Shown here: one piece after another, positions 6,977 to 13,718 of the stretch | Position numbering within the stretch: the stretch's first letter is position 1 | Layout of the letters: every line of letters begins with the position of its first letter | From: Pseudomonadota bacterium | Lineage (GTDB): Bacteria > Pseudomonadota > Alphaproteobacteria > Micropepsales > Micropepsaceae | DNA: 16,661 bases | Reading direction: 5' to 3' | NCBI GenBank assembly: GCA_021817355.1 | Contig: JAKAVI010000341.1 | Location: 1 to 16,661 of the forward strand | The notes under the pieces: model-generated | The model's input: only the letters and a program-made list of their open reading frames with translations | What the model was told of the DNA's origin: nothing | The model's database searches: none | Made by a program: the position numbers and the translations under genes

Positions 6977-7467
6977 AGCAGCCCGCGTCGGTAGGCGGCA
7001 ACTTCAGGGGAAGCGGGTGAAAACGCATGCCGCAGTGAGGCGTGCGAGGTATTCATCATCCCAGCCGGCGGCCTTGTGTTTCAGGGGTATGGAATCTTTG
7101 CTCGGAGATTTTTGGTACAGATTTTAAGTCGTGTATATAAATTTGTAACTAATTGCTTTCATTGAATATTTTATGATTTAACCGTGCTAATGTGCTAACC
7201 AATGTGCTAATTGCCATTTTTCCGCTCTCCCAAGGAGCTTGCCCAACGGGTGAAAAAGCACCGGACGCGGCGTCCGTGGCGTGTAATGGTAAGACATTGT
7301 AATAACTACATAATTCTAATAGTCGAAGATCGTCGTGTTAGCCCTGTGCTGATTTTTGTGCTGGGCGATCCAAAAGCCGCGGCTAGCCGCGCCAGCCCTC
7401 GGGGCGATGCTGCTGACACGCCAAGGACCTCTATTTTGCATTTTTAGCGACAAAACCTGCCAATTTA
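6977..7467. other. Gene-poor stretch with direct repeats and perfect palindromes
   Basis: I see no convincing gene in these ~490 bp; two short open frames (6870-7127 and 7211-7447) have no family features or Shine-Dalgarno. It holds three copies of GTGCTAA at 7184, 7192 and 7204 (the last two inside AATGTGCTAA-type repeats), a 15-bp palindrome CGGACGCGGCGTCCG at 7262-7276, and a 14-bp palindrome CGCGGCTAGCCGCG at 7378-7391. The stretch around 7100-7210 is strikingly AT-rich. It may be the decayed remains of another small operon or its operators. Confidence 0.4.
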
Positions 7468-7556
7468 CTTTGTTTCGTTACAACAACTGTTGACACATTT
7501 CAACGCCTAAGCTATTTTATAACGCGAAACAAAGGTTTTCGTGAGGTTTCGTTACA
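7468..7556 (+). promoter_or_regulatory. abiE promoter embedded in repeated operators
   Basis: A strong sigma-70 promoter, TTGACA (7490-7495) and TATTTT (7513-7518) with 17-bp spacing, precedes abiEi. Three copies of a GTTTCG-containing box surround it: CTTTGTTTCG at 7468-7477, its exact inverse CGAAACAAAG at 7525-7534 just after the -10, and a direct copy, GTTTCGTTACA, at 7546-7556, identical to 7472-7482. AbiEi antitoxins are known to repress their own operon by binding inverted repeats, so these are the likely AbiEi operators. The last copy ends four bases before the abiEi start. Confidence 0.72.
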
Positions 7557-7559
7557 CGA

Positions 7560-8429
7560 ATGAGCATAACATTCCCCATCCGCTCGCTTTCTCCGCAGGA
7601 GAGCCGTGTCGTGCTCACCCTGACCGAGCATGGACGCCGCGAGGTGGCGCGGGGGGATATTATCAAGCTTCTGGCCGTAAGCCCGGAATCTGCTGACCAT
7701 GTGATCCGGTCCCTGCGCCGTAAAGGCTGGCTCCAGCAGGCGAGCTGGGGGAAGTACCTCCTGATCCCGCCCGATCAGGGGCCGGAAGCGCTCGGCGAAG
7801 GTAATCTGTTGGCGCTCGCCAGCCGGATCGCTGAACCGCATCCTTATTATTTAGGCTACGGTACAGCCGCCACCCACTACGGCCTGACCACACAGCATCG
7901 CAGCACGATTTGGCTGGTCACGCCGGCACGCTTGCGCGACCGGCGCTTGAACGATTCCGAAGTCCGGATCGTCAATCCGGTACCGCGAAAGTTTTTCGGT
8001 TTCGAGCCCGTCGAGGTGCTCGGCTACACCGTCAAAATGTCGGACATCGAAAAAACGGCGATCGATTGTATCGACAGGCCGGAACTGTGCGGTGGCATTG
8101 GCGAAGCCGCCACAATTCTTGCGGCGGCAAGCCGCCGCTGCGACTGGAGCAAGGTTGCTTCCTACCTGCAACGGATCGACTCTAAGCCGCTCACACAAAG
8201 ATGCGGATGGCTCGCCGATCATGTCGGCGCGGAAATCCCTGACGACGCGCACGCGCAAATACTCCAGCTCGCAAGCAAGAGCCGCAAAGCCTTCCTCGGC
8301 CCTAAGAAAGCCCCAACGGGCGCGATTGGCTATGACGAGAAATGGCATCTCACTGTCAACGTGACGCCAGCCGAGCTGCACGGTAGCGCCGGTCTCGGTC
8401 GCAAACAAAGCATCCGGAGGGATACATAG
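7560..8429 (+). CDS. abiEi: AbiEi-type antitoxin / transcriptional repressor of a type IV toxin-antitoxin system
   Basis: This 289-residue protein has an N-terminal winged helix (about 5-65: SLSPQESRVVLTLTEHGRREVARGDIIKLLAVSPESADHVIRSLRRKGWLQQASWGKYLLIP), followed by the AbiEi body: YYLGYGTAATHYGLTTQHRSTIWLVTP and VEVLGYTVKMSDIEKTAIDCIDRPELCGGI. In characterised systems the antitoxin does not bind the toxin directly; it counteracts it and represses the operon through its winged helix. The start at 7560 has only a weak Shine-Dalgarno (GTGAGG, 13 bases away), which would fit low translation or an operator-occluded start. The next gene begins one base after the stop, so the two form an operon. 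Confidence 0.9.
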   Translation: MSITFPIRSLSPQESRVVLTLTEHGRREVARGDIIKLLAVSPESADHVIRSLRRKGWLQQASWGKYLLIPPDQGPEALGEGNLLALASRIAEPHPYYLGYGTAATHYGLTTQHRSTIWLVTPARLRDRRLNDSEVRIVNPVPRKFFGFEPVEVLGYTVKMSDIEKTAIDCIDRPELCGGIGEAATILAAASRRCDWSKVASYLQRIDSKPLTQRCGWLADHVGAEIPDDAHAQILQLASKSRKAFLGPKKAPTGAIGYDEKWHLTVNVTPAELHGSAGLGRKQSIRRDT

Positions 8430-8430
8430 A

Positions 8431-9330
8431 ATGCTGACGCGCCCAGAAGTTCAGCGTTACGCTGCCGCATCCGGGCTCCGCGACATTATGGTCGCAGAGA
8501 AGGAAGTCATTCTCACCTTCCTGCTCCAGCTTTTGTCCGAACGCGGAATTCTCGACCGACTCGCTTTCAAGGGCGGCACCTGCCTGAGAAAAATGATCAT
8601 CGGAAGCCAGGGCCGCTTTTCCACCGATCTCGATTTCACGTCCTTGCAGGAACACGACCATGAAGACGTGATCCTGGAGATGATGCAGGCATTCACCGAA
8701 CCGTTTCACGGCATACAGTTCGCCATCCCGGACAACAGCTACTATGAAACGCAAGACGGTCTGTCCTGGGGCGTTAATCCCACCTACGTCCACGACTGGA
8801 ATCCTGGTGGGCAGAGCGAAGTAAAGCTCCAGATCAGCCGCCGCGAGACGCCGACGCTCGGCCCTGAACGGCGGCCTCAATGCGCGCAGAGCTATTTTCA
8901 GCGCCTGCCATTCACGCCGGTCGATATCAACTGCCTTGCGTTCCCCGAAATCATCGCTGAAAAAATCCGCGCCTGTTATCAGCGCAACAAGGCGCGCGAC
9001 ATCTACGATCTCGGTATGTTTGCCACACGCCCGCTCAATCAGCCGCTTGTCCGTCGCCTTGTCATCCTGAAACTCTGGCAAGCGCAAGACAGCTTCGACC
9101 CCGTCCGGCTCATGACAAAATTCGCGGACGGCCAGGCATTTGACTGGGACGATCTCGGGCAGCTTGTCCGCCGCACGCAGGTCATCAATCGTGAAAAAAT
9201 CATCGCCGATTGCATCAGCGGCTTCGGGTTCCTCGCTGTTCTCTCGCCAGACGAACAGATGCTGGCGAATGATCCTTACCAGCGGGAGCGCGTCTTGCAG
9301 GAAAAGCTGCAAGCCGATCTGCCTCAATGA
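8431..9330 (+). CDS. abiEii: AbiEii/AbiGii-family nucleotidyltransferase toxin
   Basis: This 299-residue protein carries the DNA polymerase-beta-like nucleotidyltransferase signature of AbiEii/MenT toxins: KGGTCLRKM at 47-55, then STDLDF with acidic Asp66 and Asp68. It also has the C-terminal motif EIIAEKIRACYQRNKARDIYDL (173-194), with the conserved lysine and RD/DL residues. Family members transfer nucleotides to targets such as tRNA acceptor ends, arresting growth during phage infection; the target here is not known. All visible motif residues are intact, so it should be active. CGGAGGG (8414-8420) supports the start. It is translationally linked to abiEi. Its 3' end is the sequence echoed by the relic at 5228-5426. 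Confidence 0.93.
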   Translation: MLTRPEVQRYAAASGLRDIMVAEKEVILTFLLQLLSERGILDRLAFKGGTCLRKMIIGSQGRFSTDLDFTSLQEHDHEDVILEMMQAFTEPFHGIQFAIPDNSYYETQDGLSWGVNPTYVHDWNPGGQSEVKLQISRRETPTLGPERRPQCAQSYFQRLPFTPVDINCLAFPEIIAEKIRACYQRNKARDIYDLGMFATRPLNQPLVRRLVILKLWQAQDSFDPVRLMTKFADGQAFDWDDLGQLVRRTQVINREKIIADCISGFGFLAVLSPDEQMLANDPYQRERVLQEKLQADLPQ

Positions 9331-9421
9331 CCAACGATGCAAACCCTAGCCACCCATCGGAACCCACACGCCTGATGCCGCCGCGTCTGGTGGGCGGAAA
9401 ATCCCAACAGTCCGCGTCCTA

Positions 9422-10659
9422 ATGGCCAAGAACAGAGACGAATTCAAGCCCGCGACCAAGCGGGCCATCGAGAGACAGGCGCGCGGCCATTGCTCCAAGC
9501 CGGCATGCCGCCGCCTGACGCGCGCTGTCAACTCCGATGGTTCCGGCGAAATTAGCATCGGGGAAGCGGCACACATTTGCGCCGCCGCGCCTGGCGGCCC
9601 TCGCTATGACGAAAGTATGACGCCTGACGAGAGAGGCTCCGCCCAAAACGGTATTTGGCTTTGTAAAGTGCATGCGCGCGCTGTGGATGCGAAGGATTCC
9701 ACGTTCACCGTCGAAATGCTGCATGACTGGAAAAGGCAGACAGATAAAGATTCTTGGCGCAGCATCATGGAGAACGTCCCCTTTGGACTGGGGATGCAAG
9801 CGCCAACGCCCGACGAATTGAGAGATCGGTTGCGCGCGGCGGCGGCGGCCGATCTGGCGGTATTCCGGCGAACAGAAAATGGCCCGGCACGACTGTCGCG
9901 CTGACGCTCAAGGTCGATCATGTGGATGCGGCCCTGAGCACGCGCGCGCTCGCAAACGCCGGCACCACGCTCGATGACCTTATCCTTGTCGCGCCGCCCG
10001 GCATGGGAAAGACGACCACGCTCTTTCAGGTCGCCGAAGGCGTGTTGGAGATCGGGAACGGCACGCCACTCATCGTGCCGCTCGGTGATTGGGCCACCGA
10101 TGGCGACGCGCTGCTCACGTCCATCTTGAAGCGCCTCGCATTTACCGGGGTTTCGGGGACAGACTTCCGTGCCGTCGCCGCCAAGCCTGGCGTCGTTCTT
10201 TTACTCGACGGCTGGAACGAACTGGACGCTACCGCGCGCGATCGCGCGTGCGCGCAAATCACAACCCTCAAAGCGGAACTACCCGAACTTGGCCTCGTGA
10301 TTTCCACGCGCAAACAGGCCCTCGGCATTCCCTTCGCCGGCACGCGCGTCGATCTGCTGCCGCTCGACGACGAACAGCAGATGGAAATTGCCAAGGCGAT
10401 GCGCGGCGAGAATGGTGCAAAGCTCGTTGATCAGGCGTGGCGGACGGCGGGTGTCCGCGAACTGGTGACCATTCCGCTCTATCTCACGGCATTGCTCTCG
10501 CTACCGGACGGCGCGCCATTTCCAGCGACAAAGGAAGAAGTGCTCCGGTGCTTTGTTGCCGCTCATGAACAGGTAGCTCGCCGCGCGGCTGCACTTCACG
10601 CCGTGGCGCACGGCTTTCAGCAGGATTATCTGGACGACCTCGCCGTGTGTCGATGGTGA
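9422..10659 (+). pseudogene. HNH-NACHT (STAND) protein gene, frameshifted and C-terminally truncated
   Basis: Two frames make one protein. Frame one (9422-9903) encodes an HNH-like zinc domain: HCSKPAC (Cys24, Cys29), GEAAHICAAAPGGPRYD (His51), NGIWLCKVHARAVD (Asn76, Cys81, His84). The second frame, which takes over near 9876-9879, encodes a NACHT-type P-loop NTPase: Walker A APPGMGKTTT (about 9991-10020), Walker B VVLLLDGWNELD, a sensor-like LVISTRKQ and RELVTIPLYLTALL. Restoring one A in the AAAA run at 9876-9879 joins them as RRTE-KWPGTTVALTLKVDHVD with no gap. The NACHT part ends abruptly after LDDLAV at about 10645, where IS-like sequence begins; the sensor/repeat C-terminus expected of STAND proteins is missing. 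Related HNH-NACHT proteins are candidate anti-phage effectors. No clear Shine-Dalgarno precedes 9422. It is almost certainly dead unless the frameshift is a sequencing error. Confidence 0.8.
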
Positions 10660-10734
10660 CGAAAACCTGCGTGTATCTGGTGAAATAGCGAGGACTATGG
10701 ATTCTTGTTGGACAACGATTTGGCTTTCTCCGAG

Positions 10735-10842
10735 GGATTATCCGCGTAGTCCATGGGAGGGGCCCGCCCCGCCGCGCAGCGCCCCCCGCGCTTGCGCGCA
10801 GCGGCGGGGTGGGAGGGACCAGTGGACCCACGCGGGTAATCC
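10735..10842. repeat. Long two-stem inverted repeat (about 108 bp)
   Basis: Outer arms 10735-10753 (GGATTATCCGCGTAGTCCA) and 10823-10842 are reverse complements apart from two differences and one bulge. Inner arms CCCGCCCCGCCGC (10763-10775) and GCGGCGGGGTGGG (10801-10813) pair with a single G/T difference. The apex is GC-rich. The structure sits in the leader of the Cys-rich ORF and has no T-run, so it is not an ordinary terminator. Confidence 0.65.
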
Positions 10843-10875
10843 AGGCCGCAAGATAGATAGGGACGGGATGATCGG

Positions 10876-11277
10876 ATGAACCCAACAAATCTGGCGTGCT
10901 GCTCGGGAGATATCGAAGCTCGCACGCCAAGGTTCTTTCTTTGCTTGCGGTGTCGTTGCCAGGTCGTGATGTGTCGGCATTGCGATCGGGGTCAGGTCTA
11001 TTGCGGTTCGGATTGTTCGGGTGCGGCGCGACGCGAAAAACAACGGGAAGCGCGGCGACGCTACCAAGCGACTGAACGTGGTCGGCGGCTTCATGCTGAC
11101 TGCAGTCGCCGATATCGCCTCAAAAGCCATAGCGTGACGGATCAGGGTTGTTCGGTGCTTGCCAAGGCGTCGCCGAAAGCAATGGTCTCGTCCCTCGTGA
11201 CCCACCCCATTGCGCCCAACGTCTGCGAGACTTTCTTTGGCTACGGTCAACGGGTTTCAGCCCGCTTTCGTCTCTGA
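10876..11277 (+). CDS. Cys-rich zinc-ribbon-like accessory protein of IS21-type elements, probably decayed at 3' end
   Basis: This 133-residue frame has an N-terminal cysteine cluster: CLRCRCQVVMCRHCDRGQVYCGSDC (about 23-47), a CxxC plus CxxC arrangement with a GQ-x-YC turn that should bind zinc. It continues with Arg-rich ARREKQREARRRYQATERGRR and ends its conserved part with a VTDQG motif near residue 90. Proteins of this shape recur directly upstream of istA-like transposase genes; their role is unknown. The remaining ~40 residues look unlike the family and may be read-through of decayed DNA. No transposase follows. The start is uncertain because upstream translation signals are weak. Confidence 0.5.
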   Translation: MNPTNLACCSGDIEARTPRFFLCLRCRCQVVMCRHCDRGQVYCGSDCSGAARREKQREARRRYQATERGRRLHADCSRRYRLKSHSVTDQGCSVLAKASPKAMVSSLVTHPIAPNVCETFFGYGQRVSARFRL

Positions 11278-11467
11278 CCGGTCCGCCGTAAAACCCCACG
11301 CGCCATCCGACAGGCGAGGCTACCAGCCATCGTGCGCACCGGATAATTCACCAGATTTCCGCGCTTTTACGCCACCATTAACAATTGACCCGTTCTCGCA
11401 GAACGACAGGCTGGAACTGGCGTGAGGTGGGGCTTGTATATAATGGTTGGCATTAAAGGATTTATGT
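11278..11467. other. Gap with a hairpin and promoter-like sequence
   Basis: No gene is visible. CGTTCT-CGC-AGAACG (11391-11405) is a perfect 6-bp inverted repeat following TTGACC. TATAAT at 11439-11444 inside TATATAAT is a good -10 about 24 bp before the next ORF, but its -35 is poor. The inverted repeat could be an operator for that ORF. Confidence 0.35.
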
Positions 11468-11623
11468 ATGGCCAAACTCACAGGAACGCGACATGGTGAT
11501 CCCGCCAACGAATTGTTGGCATTCTATCAGGAAAAAGTTCACGAGCTTGAGGAGCCTGGCCAATATTTATTTAGGGTGAGAGATGGGCCGCGCTATCCAA
11601 CCTATATCGGAGACGACCCATAG
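11468..11623 (+). CDS. Small 51-residue hypothetical protein
   Basis: An ATG at 11468, preceded by AGGA at seven bases and a TATATAAT box, opens a frame of 51 codons ending at TAG (11621-11623). The product begins MAKLTGTRHGDPANELLAF, continues with an acidic amphipathic segment (YQEKVHELEEPGQYLF), and ends RYPTYIGDDP. It has no signal peptide, cysteine or membrane segment. I do not recognise a family. Translation signals and non-shadow position make it plausible; conservation would be decisive. It lies between the IS-like remnant and the tRNA, so it could be the last cargo gene of the island. Confidence 0.4.
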   Translation: MAKLTGTRHGDPANELLAFYQEKVHELEEPGQYLFRVRDGPRYPTYIGDDP

Positions 11624-11665
11624 AGGAATTCTAGGTCGACGCATCTCAAGCGAAACAAGAAGAGA

Positions 11666-11962
11666 TGGTGCGGGCGGCCGGACTTGAACCGGCACAGGTC
11701 TTTCGATCCTACGGATTTTCATACCACTACGGCTTTCACCGCGCTCGCCGCTGCGCCTCTCGGCACAGGGCGCTTTGTGGTCTGGACTATCCCTTCACCA
11801 TAGCCGTCGCTTTAGGTGCTGCCCGTCTAGTCTCTACACCTTCCCGTTTCCGGGATTGGCTCGGGATTGCCATGTGAAAGGTTTCCCCGACTTTGAGCAG
11901 TTCTGCATCGCGGGTTTCCCCGCGCGCACTCAATTTTCTGGTTTAAGTCAGGTGCGTCGGCG
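11666..11962 (-). tRNA. tRNA-Leu(UAA), intron-containing; 3' half intact, 5' half not recognisable
   Basis: On the minus strand the 3' exon (11719-11666) reads AAAATCCG, then a variable arm with AGG-(A)-TC paired to GACCT around a GAAA loop (class II tRNA), then T arm GCCGG-TTCAAGT-CCGGC, acceptor strand CGCCCGC, discriminator A and encoded CCA. The 5' exon ends ...GACGCACCTGACTT (to 11945). Joined across the intron, the anticodon loop is CTTAAAA, giving anticodon UAA, leucine. However, the bases that should pair with the acceptor (GCGGGCG) are absent upstream, no D-loop GG is seen, and the anticodon stem CCTGA/TCCGT has two mismatches. Only the last ~18 bases of the 5' exon look tRNA-like. 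It is probably a damaged tRNA gene; the 5' boundary given is the limit of similarity. Confidence 0.75.
11720..11944 (-). ncRNA. Self-splicing group I intron (IC3-like, Azoarcus type), 225 nt
   Basis: Minus-strand sequence carries the full group I core. P4/Q: ATGGCAATCCCGAGCCAA. R: GGTGTAGAGACTAGACGG. S: GGTGAAGGGATAGTCC, supplying the 3' strand of P7. This is very like the Azoarcus tRNA-Ile intron core. P1 can be drawn: exon CUU plus intron AA pairs with UUGAG of the guide sequence, placing the obligatory U-G wobble at the 5' splice site (11945/11944). ACCAC and GTGGT bracket P9, and the last intron base is G (11720). P2 has a GAAA-capped CGCGGG hairpin. There is no homing endonuclease. Insertion after U34 of a tRNA-Leu(UAA) matches the site known from cyanobacteria and plastids. 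The core appears intact and should splice if transcribed. Confidence 0.93.
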
Positions 11963-12330
11963 GCGGATAGCGCAGGGCAACAAACATTATCGAGCTGCAT
12001 CGATCTGTCAGGCGACATGGAAAACTGACCCTCCGTCTGGAGTGGGCCCCCTAAGCTGGGGGGCATCGGTCATGAGCCATCCGGAAACCATGGGCTCCTG
12101 CCTTAAACGTAAGACCTGCGGGGGAGATGGGATTACGGCCGCAGCTCGAGGCCGTTTCGGGTTTAGGGGCGCACAGGATCCGGACGTTGGTGCGAGAACC
12201 CGCCATTTCCGGCCCAGCGACGCCGCGCCCACCTTGTCTTTGGCGGCCACATCCGCTACACCTCCGCGCTTTCCGAGCCCATCGCCGCAGGTCACTGGGC
12301 TAAATTATGGAAAATCAAGGACTTAGCGAC
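11963..12330. other. Gap before rplY, with hairpins but no gene
   Basis: These ~370 bp have no credible gene; open frames on both strands are low-complexity shadows. GCCCCC-(T)AAGCT-GGGGGC (about 12044-12062) and ACGGCC-N9-GGCCGT (12135-12155) can form hairpins without T-runs. The rplY promoter should lie here but I could not place it with confidence. The missing 5' part of the tRNA-Leu gene would be expected at about 11963-11981 and is not there. Confidence 0.4.
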
Positions 12331-12975
12331 ATGCGCGAGACGCTCGAACTCAAAGCCGAACCCCGTTCCGGTACGGGCAAGGGCCCGGCCTTCCGGACCC
12401 GCCAGAAGGGCTTCACCCCGGCCATCGTCTATGGCGGCAAGGCTGCCCCCGAGGCGGTGATGCTCGCCAGCCGCGAGCTTGAGCGTCACGTCGGCGCCGG
12501 CAATTTCCTCACCTCGCTCTATATGCTCGAGGTTGAAGGCAAGAAAAGCCGCGTCATTCCCCGCGATGTGCAGCTTGACCCGGTCACCGACCGGCCGGTG
12601 CATGTGGACTTCATGCGCCTGGAAGCAGGCACCACCATCACCCTCGAGATCCCCGTTCATTTCAAGGGCAGCGATGTCTCTCCGGGCATCAAGCGCGGTG
12701 GTACGCTCAACGTCGTACGTCACGAGATCGAACTGATCTGCCCGGTCGACAACATCCCCGAATTCCTCGAGGCTGACCTCTCGGAGATGGAAATCAACGA
12801 TTCGCTGCATATTTCGGCGATCAAGCTTCCCGAAGGCGTGCGTCCGACCATCGCCCGCGATTTCACCGTCGCCTCCGTGGTTGCGCCTTCTGCGATGCGT
12901 GAAGAACTTGCCAAGAGCGAGGCGGCGCCAGCTGCCGAAGGTGCGGCCCCGGCTCCTGCAGCCGAGAAGAAGTAG
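12331..12975 (+). CDS. rplY: 50S ribosomal protein L25 / general stress protein Ctc
   Basis: This two-domain L25/TL5/CTC protein binds 5S rRNA in the large ribosomal subunit. Residues 1-90 form the 5S-binding domain (RETLELKAEPRSGTGKGPAFRTRQKGFTPAIVYGG, then IPRDVQLDPVTDRPVHVDFMRL). Residues about 95-190 are the CTC beta domain (VPVHF-like EIPVHFKGSDVSPGIKRGGTLN, ELICPVDNIPEFLEADLSEMEINDSLHISAIKLPEGV). The tail is Ala/Pro-rich and ends in EKK, as in many alphaproteobacteria. I chose the ATG at 12331 because AAGGA lies nine bases upstream and the family starts here; an in-frame ATG at 12307 would add eight residues. It heads the conserved rplY-pth-ychF order. Confidence 0.96.
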   Translation: MRETLELKAEPRSGTGKGPAFRTRQKGFTPAIVYGGKAAPEAVMLASRELERHVGAGNFLTSLYMLEVEGKKSRVIPRDVQLDPVTDRPVHVDFMRLEAGTTITLEIPVHFKGSDVSPGIKRGGTLNVVRHEIELICPVDNIPEFLEADLSEMEINDSLHISAIKLPEGVRPTIARDFTVASVVAPSAMREELAKSEAAPAAEGAAPAPAAEKK

Positions 12976-13082
12976 GCGGCCAGGTCTTCGTCTGCTTGCT
13001 GTCTGGCGAAAGTCACGCGGTTGAAGGAGACACTCCAGGGGCGCGTGTCTTCACCGACAAGCCCGCCGAAGAGATGAGGACG

Positions 13083-13712
13083 ATGGCGCGTGAGGCCGAC
13101 ATCCCGCTTCTGATTGCCGGCCTTGGCAACCCGGGCAGCGAATACGCCCGCAATCGCCATAATGTCGGCTTCATGGCGCTTGACCACATCCATGCCCGCT
13201 ATCGTTTCGCCCCCTTTAAGACACGCTTTCGCGGCGACGTCGCCGAAGGCAGCCTCGGTGGGCGCAAGACGTTTTTGCTCAAGCCCATGACCTTCATGAA
13301 TGAGAGCGGCATCGCGGTCGGCGCCTTCGCGCGATTTTACAAGCTCCCCCTAAAGGCCATCGTCGTCATTCACGACGACCTTGATCTGGTCGGCGGCAAA
13401 CTGAAGGTCAAGACCGGTGGCGGCGATGGGGGTCACAATGGCCTGCGCTCGATCACCTCGGCCCTCGGGCCGGACTACCGGCGACTGCGCATCGGCATCG
13501 GCCATCCTGGCGGCAAGGAGCGTGTCTATGGCCATGTGCTTGGTAATTTTACCCGCGCCGATGAAGACTGGCTCGAGCCCCTGCTTGCGGCGGTCAGCGA
13601 GGCACTCCCCAAACTGGCAGAGGACGATGACGCCGGCTTTATGAACAAGGTCACGGTCCTGCTTGCCCCACCCAAACCGGCGGCCCCAGGGCCTCTTTCG
13701 CCCAAAGGATGA
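13083..13712 (+). CDS. pth: Peptidyl-tRNA hydrolase
   Basis: Pth cleaves peptidyl-tRNA released prematurely from ribosomes, recycling tRNA in the cytosol; it is usually essential. From the ATG at 13083 the protein has 209 residues with the family signatures in order: LLIAGLGNPGSEYARNRHNVGF (Asn16 and catalytic His26), PMTFMNESG, VIHDDLDLVGGKLKVKTGGGDGGHNGLRSI and IGIGHPG. All catalytic positions are present. The start is uncertain: 13074 and 12996 are in-frame ATGs too, but residues upstream of 13083 are not family-like, and GAGGA sits close before 13083. The C-terminal PPKPAAPGPLSPKG tail is a common variable extension. It lies about 107 bases after rplY and six bases before ychF, fitting one operon. 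Confidence 0.95.
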   Translation: MAREADIPLLIAGLGNPGSEYARNRHNVGFMALDHIHARYRFAPFKTRFRGDVAEGSLGGRKTFLLKPMTFMNESGIAVGAFARFYKLPLKAIVVIHDDLDLVGGKLKVKTGGGDGGHNGLRSITSALGPDYRRLRIGIGHPGGKERVYGHVLGNFTRADEDWLEPLLAAVSEALPKLAEDDDAGFMNKVTVLLAPPKPAAPGPLSPKG

Positions 13713-13718
13713 TCAGGC

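Larger units (their letters stand above)
10646..11277 (+). mobile_element. Probable IS21-type element remnant (left end plus accessory ORF)
   Basis: The HNH-NACHT frame stops making sense exactly where a TGTGTCGATGGTGACG sequence begins (10646), which looks like an IS21-type terminus starting with TG. It is followed by a long hairpin and the Cys-rich ORF often found ahead of istA in proteobacterial IS21-like elements. No istA or istB gene and no inverted copy of the terminus were found to the right, so only a fragment remains. The right boundary is arbitrary, and the assignment rests on remembered family context. Confidence 0.4.

Noticed and set aside
6870..7447. Two short plus-strand frames (6870-7127, 7211-7447)
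   Set aside because: One starts inside the operator array and the other lacks translation signals. Neither shows a recognisable domain or sensible composition.
8356..9342. A 328-codon minus-strand open frame opposite abiEii
   Set aside because: It mirrors the abiEii gene, has no domain features, and lacks a Shine-Dalgarno. The sense gene has complete nucleotidyltransferase motifs.
9876..9879. Programmed -1 frameshift in the HNH-NACHT gene
   Set aside because: The AAAA run is not arranged as a good slippery heptamer in the zero frame, no stimulatory structure was evident, and the gene is also truncated downstream, so simple decay or a read error is more likely.
10484..11250. Minus-strand open frames around the long hairpin (10484-10930, 10738-11250)
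   Set aside because: They are Pro/Arg-rich shadows of the hairpin and the Cys-rich ORF, with no family features.
11666..11962. tmRNA acceptor piece, as in permuted alphaproteobacterial ssrA
   Set aside because: The sequence next to the CCA end has a class II variable arm and a UAA anticodon, and the inner part is a clear group I core. No tag peptide frame ending in ALAA-like residues is present.
11665..12326. Overlapping plus-strand frames beginning MVRAAGLEPA and MWSGLSLHH
   Set aside because: They are translations of the antisense of the tRNA-Leu 3' half, the intron and the gap; the VRAAGLEPA start is a common false product of tRNA antisense.
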